A DNA stretch of 18,598 bases from CAYUWK01 sp964580085 (GCA_964580085.1 CAZOJF010000005.1:1-18598); one strand, 5' to 3'. Shown: positions 1-7,268, numbered from the stretch's first letter. Notes: a model not told the origin generated them from the letters alone. Made by a program: numbers and translations.

Positions 1-47
1 TAGGATTCGAACCCGTCTTGGTCGCAAGAACTACACTCAAGTTTGCT
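1..47 (-). other. tRNA-like 3'-half fragment (class II, Leu-like)
   Basis: Read on the minus strand, the edge holds a T-loop (TTCGAAT, 11 to 5) preceded by a variable-arm-like hairpin of 5 bp (TCTTG-CGAC-CAAGA, 29 to 16). Before that lies TTGAG (40 to 36), which resembles the anticodon loop of tRNA-Leu(GAG). The visible T-stem has a C-A mismatch. There is no proper anticodon stem, and no room for a D-arm or acceptor 5' strand, because the CCA end of tRNA-Glu lies only a few bases upstream. It looks like a decayed or partial tRNA, or chance resemblance cut by the window edge. Confidence 0.35.
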
Positions 48-48
48 A

Positions 49-123
49 TGGTGGCCCTAACCGGAGTCGAACCGGTATTACCAGCTTGAGAAGCTGACGT
101 CCTAACCATTAGACGATAGGGCC
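49..123 (-). tRNA. tRNA-Glu (anticodon CTC), CCA encoded
   Basis: The minus strand folds into a full cloverleaf. The acceptor stem is GGCCCTA/TAGGGCC (123-117 with 59-53). The anticodon stem TCAGC/GCTGG closes the loop TTCTCAA with anticodon CTC, and the T-arm is CCGGT-TCGACTC-CGGTT. The discriminator is A (52), and CCA is encoded at 51-49. It lies 42 bases downstream of ftsI on the same strand, with no terminator visible between them, so it may be co-transcribed with the division cluster. Confidence 0.95.
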
Positions 124-165
124 AATTCTTGGATATTAGCATACAAAAATAAAAGTGTAAATTAT

Positions 166-1857
166 CTAACGTTCAGGAGGAATTTGCCATAAATCAACAA
201 TATATCTAGCTATTTCACTAAATAAAGGAGCTGCTGAATAACTAGAGGCGCTAGCTCCTTTAGGATTCTCTAGTTTAACTAAAATTAAAACCTTTGGATC
301 ATCAGATGGTAAATATCCTATAAAACTATGCATGGTTCTGTCTTTAGAATATCCTCCTTGCTCTAGAGCAATTTGGGCAGTCCCTGTTTTCCCAGCTATA
401 AAATATCCTTTAACCTGTGCTCTCCGAGCATATATATTATCGACTACACTAACTAACATGGAAGTTAGTTTATCACTTGTTTCTTCAGAAATAACTCTTC
501 TTTGTATCTCTGGCCTAATCTCAATCTCTTCTCCATTGTCTTTTATTATTTTTTGGACAATATAAGGTTTCATTAGGTTGCCTCCATTAGCTATAGCTGA
601 AAAAGCAGTTATTAATTGTATAGAAGTAGTATCGATCCCCTGGCCAAAAGAAGCCGAAGCAAAATCTCGAGGATAGCCATTTCTTAATACATTATTTAAA
701 GAAAACTCTTCGGCTTGTAAATCAATTCCTGTTTTTTCAAAAAACCCGAACTTTTCTAAATATTTCAAAAAGAGCTTTGTCCCTAATTCTCGTTGAACAA
801 ATACAGCTCCGGTATTTATTGATTTTTCCAAGACATTAGTCATGGTTTGCTCTCCCCAGACTCTTTTCTCATAATTATAAATAAGCGGTCCTCCTAAATT
901 AACAAATCCTTTGTCTACGTAAGTTGTTTCGGGAGTTATCAAGTTTTCTTCTAGGGCTGCAGCCATGGTTATGGCTTTAAAAACTGAACCGGGTTCAAAA
1001 AGCTTTTGGGTAGAGGCGTTCCGAAAAACCTCCAGATTAGTCTCTTCCTTATATTTGTTTGGGTCAAAACTTGGAAAAGTTGCTAAACTAATTATTTTAC
1101 CAGTTGTTGGTTCTATAACTATTATTTCTCCAGCATCAATATCCCATTGTTCTTTAGCTTGTCTTAGCTTTTTTTCACAAAAAAATTGGATATTATAATC
1201 CAATGTTAAAACAAGATCTGACCCTTGTTTAGGAGAATTAAGATTCTCATTTTTAGAAAATAAACTTAAATAACCCCAAGGAGATCGTTGCTGCTCTGTA
1301 AACCCTTCGGTTCCTTTTATTATTTTGTTAAAATATCCTTCAATCCCATATTGACCATCCCCGGCTTGATTAACAAATCCTATCAAAGAAGCTGCTAGAG
1401 AATTTTGGGGATAGAACCTTGTTTGTATCTCATCTACGTATAATCCTTTAATATTATTACAATTCTTTTTAAATTCCTGAGCCTGTTCATCATCAATCTC
1501 TTTTTTAAAAGTTTCTCCTTTTTCAATCTCAAGTAATATTTCATCTTTTGGTTGCTGTAAAATATCCTCTAAAAGCTCAGCTGTTTTATTTTTATCTTCT
1601 ATTTTGTTTGAAATAATATATAATATATTTTTTTTAATATTTTGGGCTAAAATTATTCTATTGTTATTCTTATCTTCTAAAAAAAAATCACCTCGTTCGC
1701 CGATTGATTCTTCGATAAATGTTTGTTGCCCTTTGGCTATGGCCTGCCAATAATCTCCATTTTTAATTTGTAAAATAAATAAACGGTATACGCCAACTAA
1801 AGAAATAAGGATAAAACAACAGAATATAACATTAAGAGAAAATTTTACATCTTTCAT
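166..1857 (-). CDS. ftsI: Peptidoglycan D,D-transpeptidase FtsI / class B penicillin-binding protein
   Basis: This 563-aa class B PBP would cross-link septal peptidoglycan outside the membrane. It has one N-terminal membrane segment (about residues 6-28), a PBP dimerisation region (about 40-200) and a transpeptidase domain (about 215-555). The three catalytic motifs are intact: SVFK with Ser291 and Lys294, SIN at 346-348, and KTG at 490-492. The start codon lies one base after the ftsL stop, so the two are probably translationally coupled. Position after mraZ-rsmH-ftsL is the classical dcw order, which favours FtsI over the elongation enzyme PBP2. The stop is TAG. The gene directly downstream is a tRNA rather than murE/murF/mraY, so the dcw cluster is cut short here. 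Confidence 0.95.
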   Translation of the reverse strand: MKDVKFSLNVIFCCFILISLVGVYRLFILQIKNGDYWQAIAKGQQTFIEESIGERGDFFLEDKNNNRIILAQNIKKNILYIISNKIEDKNKTAELLEDILQQPKDEILLEIEKGETFKKEIDDEQAQEFKKNCNNIKGLYVDEIQTRFYPQNSLAASLIGFVNQAGDGQYGIEGYFNKIIKGTEGFTEQQRSPWGYLSLFSKNENLNSPKQGSDLVLTLDYNIQFFCEKKLRQAKEQWDIDAGEIIVIEPTTGKIISLATFPSFDPNKYKEETNLEVFRNASTQKLFEPGSVFKAITMAAALEENLITPETTYVDKGFVNLGGPLIYNYEKRVWGEQTMTNVLEKSINTGAVFVQRELGTKLFLKYLEKFGFFEKTGIDLQAEEFSLNNVLRNGYPRDFASASFGQGIDTTSIQLITAFSAIANGGNLMKPYIVQKIIKDNGEEIEIRPEIQRRVISEETSDKLTSMLVSVVDNIYARRAQVKGYFIAGKTGTAQIALEQGGYSKDRTMHSFIGYLPSDDPKVLILVKLENPKGASASSYSAAPLFSEIARYIVDLWQIPPER

Positions 1858-1858
1858 C

Positions 1859-2152
1859 TTATTGTGATTCTTGAGCTAAGTAATCTTCGGAAATAAAAAT
1901 ATATTTGACTTGATCAACTTTTACTAATTCCAAATTCTTAATTTTGTCTTCTATTGTTTCTAAAGAATCAAATCCGCTTACTTTTATCTCTAAAAATGAA
2001 TTATTCTTGGAAAGCTCGGCTATGCTCTTTTTATACTCTTCTGCCTTATAGTCTTCCCCCATAACTACTTGAATTTGAAAGACATAAAAAACAAGTAAGA
2101 AAAATGATAACCCAGTTGTTAGTAAGATAAATTTTTTAAAAGTTATTTTCAT
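1859..2152 (-). CDS. ftsL: FtsL-like division protein
   Basis: A 97-aa single-pass membrane protein with a short basic cytoplasmic start, a membrane segment at about residues 9-32, and an extracytoplasmic helix rich in Glu, Lys and Leu that could form a coiled coil. This size and layout match the FtsL/DivIC family, small bitopic scaffolds that bridge the divisome to FtsW/FtsI. FtsL proteins are too divergent for motif recognition, so the call rests on topology, length and position between rsmH (8 bases upstream) and ftsI (1 base downstream). Confidence 0.75.
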   Translation of the reverse strand: MKITFKKFILLTTGLSFFLLVFYVFQIQVVMGEDYKAEEYKKSIAELSKNNSFLEIKVSGFDSLETIEDKIKNLELVKVDQVKYIFISEDYLAQESQ

Positions 2153-2160
2153 AATAGGTT

Positions 2161-3063
2161 CTATTGTTTTAATAAAGTAGCTGCTCTTAATTTTGCCGAC
2201 CTTGATCTTTTGTTAGTTTTAATTTCTGCAAGGCAAGGAATAATTGGTTTTTTTGTTTCTATTTTTATTAATCCTTGTTTTTCTTTTTCTCTTAAAAATA
2301 ATTTTACTATTCTATCCTCTGATGAATGGAAAGAAATAATTACTATTCTTCCTCCTTCATCTAAGCTTTCTACTGCTTGTTCAAGCCCTTCAGCAATGTT
2401 TTTAAATTCATCATTTACAGCAATTCTTAAAGCTTGGAATGTTCTGGTAGCAAAATGAATTCTTTTTTTATGGTACCAACTAGGAATTGATTCTTTAATA
2501 ATCTCAATTAACTCAAATGTAGTTTTAATCTTTTTATTCTTTCTTGATTTAACAATTTCTCTAGCAATCTTTCCTGAAAATCTTTCATCTCCATATTTTT
2601 TTAAGATTTCTTTAATTTCTTTTTCTCTCCACCTATTAACAATATATTCTGCTGTTAAGACTCCTTTATCTTCTCCGTCATATCTCATATTTAGTGGTTC
2701 GTCTTTTTGAAAAGAAAATCCTCGGCCTGAACCTTCTAGATGCCAGCTGGACATTCCAAGGTCAAATAGAATTCCGTGAATTGGCTTGAAATTATGTTTC
2801 TTAATAATATTTTTAAGGTTTGTGTATGAATCATTTTCTAAAATTAATCTTTTTCTATCCTTAATATCTGTAATCGTTTGCTCTGTATTTTTTATTTGCT
2901 CTGGATCAACATCTATTCCTAATATTTTCCCATCTGGTTTAGTAATTCTTAGTATTCCCAAACTATGTCCTCCACTGCCAATTGTGGCATCAATAAAATT
3001 CTCATTTGGTTTTGGGTCAAGGTATTGGATAACCTGTTTTTGTAAAACTGGAACATGAATCAT
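2161..3063 (-). CDS. rsmH: 16S rRNA (cytosine(1402)-N(4))-methyltransferase RsmH
   Basis: This 300-aa protein (about the usual family length) is an S-adenosylmethionine-dependent enzyme that methylates N4 of C1402 in 16S rRNA. Family signatures are clear. The N-terminus has HVPVLQKQVI, followed by the SAM-binding FIDATIGSGGHSLGIL and GIDVDPEQI. ILFDLGMSSWHLEGSGRGFS comes next, then the RIHFATRTFQALRIAVN block, and IISFHSSEDRIVK lies near the C-terminus. It starts 2 bases after the mraZ stop and ends in TAG, 8 bases before ftsL, so it is the second gene of the mraZ operon. Confidence 0.97.
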   Translation of the reverse strand: MIHVPVLQKQVIQYLDPKPNENFIDATIGSGGHSLGILRITKPDGKILGIDVDPEQIKNTEQTITDIKDRKRLILENDSYTNLKNIIKKHNFKPIHGILFDLGMSSWHLEGSGRGFSFQKDEPLNMRYDGEDKGVLTAEYIVNRWREKEIKEILKKYGDERFSGKIAREIVKSRKNKKIKTTFELIEIIKESIPSWYHKKRIHFATRTFQALRIAVNDEFKNIAEGLEQAVESLDEGGRIVIISFHSSEDRIVKLFLREKEKQGLIKIETKKPIIPCLAEIKTNKRSRSAKLRAATLLKQ

Positions 3064-3065
3064 GT

Positions 3066-3497
3066 TTATATCCCTAACTCATTAAGACGTTCCGCAATGT
3101 CTTCTACGTTCTTTTCTTTGTCTTCTTTATAAATAGACCATTTCTTAGCATCCCAAATTTCTATTCTATTATATAGCCCAGCAATGACTGCTTCTTTCCC
3201 TAGCCCAGCATATTTTTTTAAATAATCTGGAACTAAAATCCTACCTAATTTATCTATATTAACCTCCATTGCTCCTGCCAACATAATTCTGGCAAATCCC
3301 CTAGCATCTGCTTGAGTCAAAGGAAGTTGGGAAAGTTTTTTAGCTAATTTCTCCCATTCTTTTACGGAATATAAGAAAAGACAATTATCAAGACCACGAG
3401 TGATAACTGCCTTATTGTTTAAAGCTTTGCGAAATTTAGCTGGAACAGCTAATCTCTTTTTATCATCAATTTTATAAAGATATTCACCTGAAAACAT
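3066..3497 (-). CDS. mraZ: Division/cell wall cluster transcriptional repressor MraZ
   Basis: MraZ is an AbrB-like DNA-binding protein that represses its own dcw operon in E. coli. Two repeats of the family signature are present: DDKKRLAVPAKFR near residue 13 and DKLGRILVPDYL in the second half, each with the DxxxR pattern. I chose the ATG at 3497-3495 because family members begin MF(R/S)G, and the protein then reads MFSGEYLYKIDDK (143 aa). A TTG two codons upstream is also in frame but adds residues not usual for the family. No Shine-Dalgarno is visible. It heads the operon mraZ-rsmH-ftsL-ftsI. Candidate operator sites lie in the region upstream. Confidence 0.95.
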   Translation of the reverse strand: MFSGEYLYKIDDKKRLAVPAKFRKALNNKAVITRGLDNCLFLYSVKEWEKLAKKLSQLPLTQADARGFARIMLAGAMEVNIDKLGRILVPDYLKKYAGLGKEAVIAGLYNRIEIWDAKKWSIYKEDKEKNVEDIAERLNELGI

Positions 3498-3572
3498 ATA
3501 CAATGATTTAATGGTTATCCACAGTTCTTATGAGTTATCCCCACATTTATCCACAACTATGCATCTGCTACC

Positions 3573-3601
3573 ATTTTCGCTCCATTTACATACAAAGTCA
3601 A
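3573..3601 (-). promoter_or_regulatory. Candidate promoter of the mraZ operon
   Basis: On the minus strand, TTGACT (3601-3596, five of six to the -35 consensus) is followed after exactly 17 bases by GAAAAT (3578-3573, four of six to the -10). Transcription would start near 3566, giving a leader of about 70 bases that contains three of the DnaA-like boxes. Confidence 0.5.
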
Positions 3602-3602
3602 C

Positions 3603-3630
3603 CACTAGATACCAATGTATCAATCTAGTG
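3603..3630. repeat. 28-bp inverted repeat next to the mraZ -35 box
   Basis: Arms CACTAGAT (3603-3610) and ATCTAGTG (3623-3630) are perfectly complementary. Inside them GATAC/GTATC forms a second, alternative stem. The element lies immediately upstream of the candidate -35 box and has no T-run, so an operator is more likely than a terminator. Confidence 0.5.
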
Positions 3631-3710
3631 AAAATGCTTATAAAACAAGAAAAAACCCTTTTATAGGATAATTTTATCCACAGTTTATCCACAATACAAC
3701 CATTAAAACT

Positions 3711-3735
3711 AAAACCGCCTTTTAAAGGCGGTTTT
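3711..3735 (-). terminator. Terminator of the surface-protein operon
   Basis: AAAACCGCC and GGCGGTTTT form a 9-bp stem around a short A/T loop, 24 bases downstream of the 608-aa gene. The minus-strand product runs into TTTTAGTTTT. Confidence 0.8.
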
Positions 3736-3759
3736 AGGATTACTTTCTAATTTCTCTAT

Positions 3760-5586
3760 TTAAATGTTTAATTCTTTAATTTCTTTTTTTAATAACTTTT
3801 CATTTCTGTATCCCTGAGTTTGTTTTTTTCTCTTTTCTGACCATTTATCAAATCCAATAAGTTGTGATTTAAAGATTATAACCATTAACATGGCAATCCC
3901 TAAGGGGAACAAAAGAGAGCTGAATAATTTACTATCTATGCCTGTTCTTACATCAGTAGCTCCAGCAACTGAACTTCTTTTAACCATAACCTTACAAGTG
4001 TCTGTGTCAGAATCATCTGAATTAGAAGCTGTAGCAGAACTTATTAGATTTGTAGTCCCATAATTAAAGTTGCTTTTAGATTTAACTTCACCCTCAAGCG
4101 TAATTGTTACTGTTTGATTAGGTGATAAATCTCCTATATTAATTGAATCATCATTAATGTCTTCTGAACTATAATCTCCGTCTATTCTTAAATTACCTTT
4201 GTAAACAATTTTACTTGGTAAAATATTTTCTACTTCTACGTCTTGTGCTTCTTCGTCACCAATTGATTTAACTGTTATTCTAAAGAGAAGTTCATCTCCC
4301 GGATCAGCATATAAGGAGTTAAACCATGTAGTGTCTCCATCGGAAACATTTTTAACTGATTGACTTACTTTTAATTCTACATCTTCATCGTCATCATCTT
4401 TAACTGATACAGTCATGCTGTCAGAATCAGTGTCTCCTTCATTATCAGTAACAGTTAAGGTACATGTATAATTTCTATTATAACTAACTGATGGTGCATC
4501 AAAGTCTGGTCGGTCTGTATATCTATAATCAAGGCTTCCGCCATTACAAGACCAACGATATGTTACTGATCCCCCATCTGGATCGTAACCAGAACCATTC
4601 AAGGTTACTGTTTCATCTTCATAAACTGTTTTGTTAGAACCAGCATCTGCTATTGGAAATTCATCATCATCTTCATCATCTCTGTCTCTAACTAAAACAA
4701 TCATACTATCAGAATCAGTATCTCCTTCGTTATCAGTAACGGTTAAGGTACAAGTATAATCTCTATCATAGCTAACTGATGGTGCATCAAAGACTGGTTG
4801 ATCTGTATATCTATCATCAAGGCTTCCGCCAGTACAAGACCAACGATATGTTACTGATCCCCCGTCTGGGTCATATCCTGAACCATTCAAGGTTACTGTT
4901 CTGTCTTCGTAAACTGTTCTGTCAGAGCCAGCATCAGCCACAGGATCGCTATCTGAATCACCACTGACATTAACCGAAACACTATCAGTGACTGAACCAC
5001 CAGATCCAGTACAATTAATAGTATATGTTTTTGAAGAGGTTAGATCGTATTTTGATTCTGATCCAGAAACTGCTTTTGTTCCTGACCAACCATCAGATGC
5101 GTAACAAGAACTTACATTAGATGAATACCAGGTTAAGTCAATTGAACCATTATAAGGGACACTAACTGGGCCATTAGAGCCGTTAATCCTAAGATCAACA
5201 GATGGACCAGAAGTAGTCGTAAAAGTTTTATCTTCTCCATAGGAAGTATCTGCTGTATTTCTAGCTGCCGCTCTATAATGATAAGTAGTAGAAGGAAGTA
5301 AACCATTTACGGTAATACAATAAAAACTTGTTTCAGTTAAGGTTTTTTCAACTGTCTTTTGACCATAACTTGTAGTTTGGCCATATTGAAACCAAACATC
5401 GGTTGTTAAATCCCCTCCCATATCAGTTAATTCTCCTACAAAAACAACTGTAGTTCCAGTTACCATTGTATTAGAAGGACAAGTTTCAGCTAAAGCAAAA
5501 CCAGCCATGTTTGTTAGAATGAAAATTCCTAAAAGTAGTAATGAAATTTTCAAAAACAAATTACTCTCAATTATTTTTTTGAACAT
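3760..5586 (-). CDS. Secreted multidomain surface protein (FN3-like, Ig-like, two PKD, DUF11-like, C-terminal anchor)
   Basis: A 608-aa exported protein. Visible parts: signal peptide about 1-33; an FN3-like module about 36-126; an Ig-like module about 130-209 with a Cys pair; two nearly identical PKD domains at about 215-300 and 310-397, separated by an acidic Asp/Glu linker; a DUF11-like repeat domain about 403-537; a membrane helix about 553-573; and a Lys/Arg-rich tail. Such modules build adhesive or structural cell-surface proteins; no enzyme motif is seen. The end has a sorting-signal-like layout (short TG motif DVRTG, hydrophobic stretch, basic residues) but not a true LPXTG. It is the last gene of an operon with two related exoproteins, and a sortase lies about 2 kb upstream in the next operon. 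Confidence 0.85.
   Translation of the reverse strand: MFKKIIESNLFLKISLLLLGIFILTNMAGFALAETCPSNTMVTGTTVVFVGELTDMGGDLTTDVWFQYGQTTSYGQKTVEKTLTETSFYCITVNGLLPSTTYHYRAAARNTADTSYGEDKTFTTTSGPSVDLRINGSNGPVSVPYNGSIDLTWYSSNVSSCYASDGWSGTKAVSGSESKYDLTSSKTYTINCTGSGGSVTDSVSVNVSGDSDSDPVADAGSDRTVYEDRTVTLNGSGYDPDGGSVTYRWSCTGGSLDDRYTDQPVFDAPSVSYDRDYTCTLTVTDNEGDTDSDSMIVLVRDRDDEDDDEFPIADAGSNKTVYEDETVTLNGSGYDPDGGSVTYRWSCNGGSLDYRYTDRPDFDAPSVSYNRNYTCTLTVTDNEGDTDSDSMTVSVKDDDDEDVELKVSQSVKNVSDGDTTWFNSLYADPGDELLFRITVKSIGDEEAQDVEVENILPSKIVYKGNLRIDGDYSSEDINDDSINIGDLSPNQTVTITLEGEVKSKSNFNYGTTNLISSATASNSDDSDTDTCKVMVKRSSVAGATDVRTGIDSKLFSSLLFPLGIAMLMVIIFKSQLIGFDKWSEKRKKQTQGYRNEKLLKKEIKELNI
4393..4964 (-). repeat. Tandem duplication encoding two PKD domains
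   Basis: Two in-frame units about 285 bp apart (roughly 4393-4660 and 4680-4945) encode nearly the same PKD sequence, sharing VTLNGSGYDPDGGSVTYRWS and TCTLTVTDNEGDTDSDSM. The DNA is also closely similar, which points to a recent internal duplication. Confidence 0.85.
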
Positions 5587-5610
5587 AATATTTTTTTATT
5601 AAATAATTAA

Positions 5611-6300
5611 TTAATAAGTGACCGTTGCTGGTTTAGTAATAACTACTGGTGGATTTGGAGTTACAACAACTGTAACTGAATCCGTTTCTATTTTAGTCCC
5701 CGTAGAATCTTCACAAGTAATAGTGAACGTGTTTGTTTTAACTAAATTCATTTGAACCACTTGGGAACCAGAAACTGCTTTTGTTCCTGACCAATCGCCA
5801 GAAGCTTGGCAAGAAACTGAATTTTCAGATGACCAAGCTAAAGTAATATTATCTTTATAAGAAACACTAATTGGTCCGTCAGAACTATCAGCTTTAAGAT
5901 CAACTGTTACTGGCAAACATTTAGTAGTAAACATTTTATCTTCACCATAAGAAGTGTCTGCACTATTTCTGGCTACTGCTTGATAATGATAAGCAGTACA
6001 AGAGTCTAAGTTATAAACAGTAGAACAAAATATACCTACCCCGTATTTTGAAGCATAGGAACTTTCTAAACCGTAACTTGAGGTTTTTCCATATTTAAAC
6101 CAAGCTTCTAAATCAGGATCTCCCCCATCATCAATAACTTCTCCGACTAAAGTAGCTTGTGTTTCTCCTACTGTAGTATTATCAGGACAAAGGCAAGCTA
6201 ATGTAAAATTAGCCAATATTAAACTTCCTCCTAAAAAAATAGTAAGAAGTAATATTTTTTTTGTAAACATATTTTTTGATGTTATTTTTTTTGTTGACAT
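5611..6300 (-). CDS. Secreted FN3-like/Ig-like protein, paralogue of its operon neighbours
   Basis: A 229-aa exported protein of unknown role. It has a signal peptide (about 11-35), an FN3-like module (about 36-127) matching the N-terminus of the 608-aa neighbour (shared RNSADTSYGEDK and FTT), and one Ig-like module (about 131-215) with cysteines at SVSCQASGDWSG and TITC. The C-terminus, NPPVVITKPATVTY, is almost the same as that of the 287-aa protein, and there is no membrane anchor. Met1 and Met11 are both possible starts, each preceded by an AT-rich leader without Shine-Dalgarno. It is the middle gene of the three-gene exoprotein operon, 36 bases after the previous gene and 24 before the next. 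Confidence 0.8.
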   Translation of the reverse strand: MSTKKITSKNMFTKKILLLTIFLGGSLILANFTLACLCPDNTTVGETQATLVGEVIDDGGDPDLEAWFKYGKTSSYGLESSYASKYGVGIFCSTVYNLDSCTAYHYQAVARNSADTSYGEDKMFTTKCLPVTVDLKADSSDGPISVSYKDNITLAWSSENSVSCQASGDWSGTKAVSGSQVVQMNLVKTNTFTITCEDSTGTKIETDSVTVVVTPNPPVVITKPATVTY

Positions 6301-6336
6301 ATTTTTTTTATTTTAATTTATTTTAAAAATTATTAA

Positions 6337-7200
6337 TTAATAAGTAACTATGGCTGGTTTGGTAATTACTACTGGTGGATTTGGAGTTACAACCACAGTA
6401 ACTGAATCAATATCTGTTTCAGTTCCCGTAGATTCCTGACAAGTAATAGTGAATGTGTTTGTTTTTACTTCATTCATTTGTATTACTTGGGAACCAGAAA
6501 CTGCTTTTGTTCCTGACCAATCGCCAGAAGCCTGACAAGAGACTGAATTTTCCGATGACCAAGATAAAGTAATGTTATTTTCATAAGAAACAGTAATTGG
6601 ACCATTGGAACTGTTAGCTTTAATATCAACTAAAGGAGATAAACATCCACAATCAGTTGAACAATTAGAAGATGTTTCTCCGCAAGTTGAATTACAGACT
6701 CCATCTCCACAAGAATAACATTGGCTATCACAAGATTGTAAAGATGACCATTCGTAGCAACAATCAGAATCATAGTTGCCACAGGTTTTGCCAGATGTAC
6801 CTGAACATTGGTGTTGTCCTATATAAGCACACTCATCTGCACAAGTAGGTTCATTTGTATACCATTGAGACCATTCATAGCAACAATCAGAATCATAATT
6901 ACCACAAGTTCTATAAAAATCCCCTAATGTTTGTGTTTGACCCACATAAGCGCATTCATCTGCACAAGTAGGCTCATTTGTATACCATTGAGACCATTCA
7001 TAACAACAATCAGAATCATAGTTGCCACAAGTTCTATAAGAATCCCCTGATGTTTGTGTTTGCCCTACATAGGCGCATTCATCTGCACAAGTTTCAGAAT
7101 TAACAGTATTAACTGAAAATAAAACAGAAGACAACGTGGTTAAAAGAAAACCAGTTAAAACAATGGAAATTATTTTTTTGTTTAATTTATTCAATTTCAT
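6337..7200 (-). CDS. Secreted Cys-rich repeat protein with Ig-like domain
   Basis: A 287-aa exported protein of unknown function. After a signal peptide (about 1-36) come three Cys-rich units of about 41 residues (38-78, 79-119, 120-157), each with CADECAY, TCGNYDSDCCYEWS and an aromatic tail. A short CGDGVCNSTCGETSSNC motif region (164-184) follows; this motif recurs in secreted proteins of uncultivated bacteria and archaea. An Ig-like domain (about 188-272) ends with NPPVVITKPAIVTY. The many paired cysteines suggest a disulfide-stabilised extracytoplasmic protein. It is the first gene of the exoprotein operon, 22 bases or so after the predicted transcription start of a perfect-consensus promoter. 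Confidence 0.8.
   Translation of the reverse strand: MKLNKLNKKIISIVLTGFLLTTLSSVLFSVNTVNSETCADECAYVGQTQTSGDSYRTCGNYDSDCCYEWSQWYTNEPTCADECAYVGQTQTLGDFYRTCGNYDSDCCYEWSQWYTNEPTCADECAYIGQHQCSGTSGKTCGNYDSDCCYEWSSLQSCDSQCYSCGDGVCNSTCGETSSNCSTDCGCLSPLVDIKANSSNGPITVSYENNITLSWSSENSVSCQASGDWSGTKAVSGSQVIQMNEVKTNTFTITCQESTGTETDIDSVTVVVTPNPPVVITKPAIVTY
6724..7092 (-). repeat. Three tandem 123-bp coding repeats
   Basis: Three units with a period of 123 bp encode the Cys-rich modules of the 287-aa protein. The first two units (in reading direction) are almost identical in DNA; the third has diverged (CAYIGQHQCSG instead of CAYVGQTQT). The frame is kept throughout. Confidence 0.85.
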
Positions 7201-7229
7201 ATTAAATTAATTTTACTTACAATATTAGT

Positions 7230-7258
7230 ATTATAAATTATTTACTCTAAAATGTCAA
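7230..7258 (-). promoter_or_regulatory. Perfect-consensus sigma70-type promoter of the exoprotein operon
   Basis: On the minus strand TTGACA (7258-7253) and TATAAT (7235-7230) are separated by exactly 17 bases, matching the housekeeping consensus at all 12 positions. Transcription would start near 7223, about 22 bases before the 287-aa gene. Confidence 0.88.
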
Positions 7259-7268
7259 GCGGTAAATC

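Larger units (their letters stand above)
3515..3693 (+). promoter_or_regulatory. DnaA-box cluster upstream of mraZ
   Basis: Four perfect copies of the consensus DnaA box TTATCCACA lie at 3515-3523, 3547-3555, 3674-3682 and 3685-3693. One near-copy, TTATCCCCA, lies at 3535-3543. All five point the same way. Read on the minus strand the same elements give GTGGA/GTGGG units. Two of these (3555-3551 and 3545-3541) are spaced 10 bases apart, like the TGGGN operator repeats of E. coli MraZ. The cluster may be a DnaA-responsive promoter, a replication origin element, or the MraZ operator. Confidence 0.65.

Noticed and set aside
332..1198. Plus-strand open frames opposite ftsI
   Set aside because: They lie fully within a conserved gene on the other strand and show no recognisable protein features. 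The same holds for plus-strand frames opposite rsmH, the CAP gene, the LppX-like gene, the ATPase, rplL and the permease.
3498..3503. TTG at 3503 as mraZ start
   Set aside because: The ATG at 3497 gives the usual MFSGEY start of MraZ proteins.
3498..3759. Calling this region the replication origin (oriC)
   Set aside because: DnaA boxes are abundant, but there is no dnaA or dnaN nearby, no change in gene orientation, and the boxes also fit MraZ operators. Listed as a DnaA-box cluster instead.
6724..7092. Regular 123-bp repeats as a CRISPR array
   Set aside because: The repeats are in frame inside one coding gene, have no unique spacers, and no cas gene is present.
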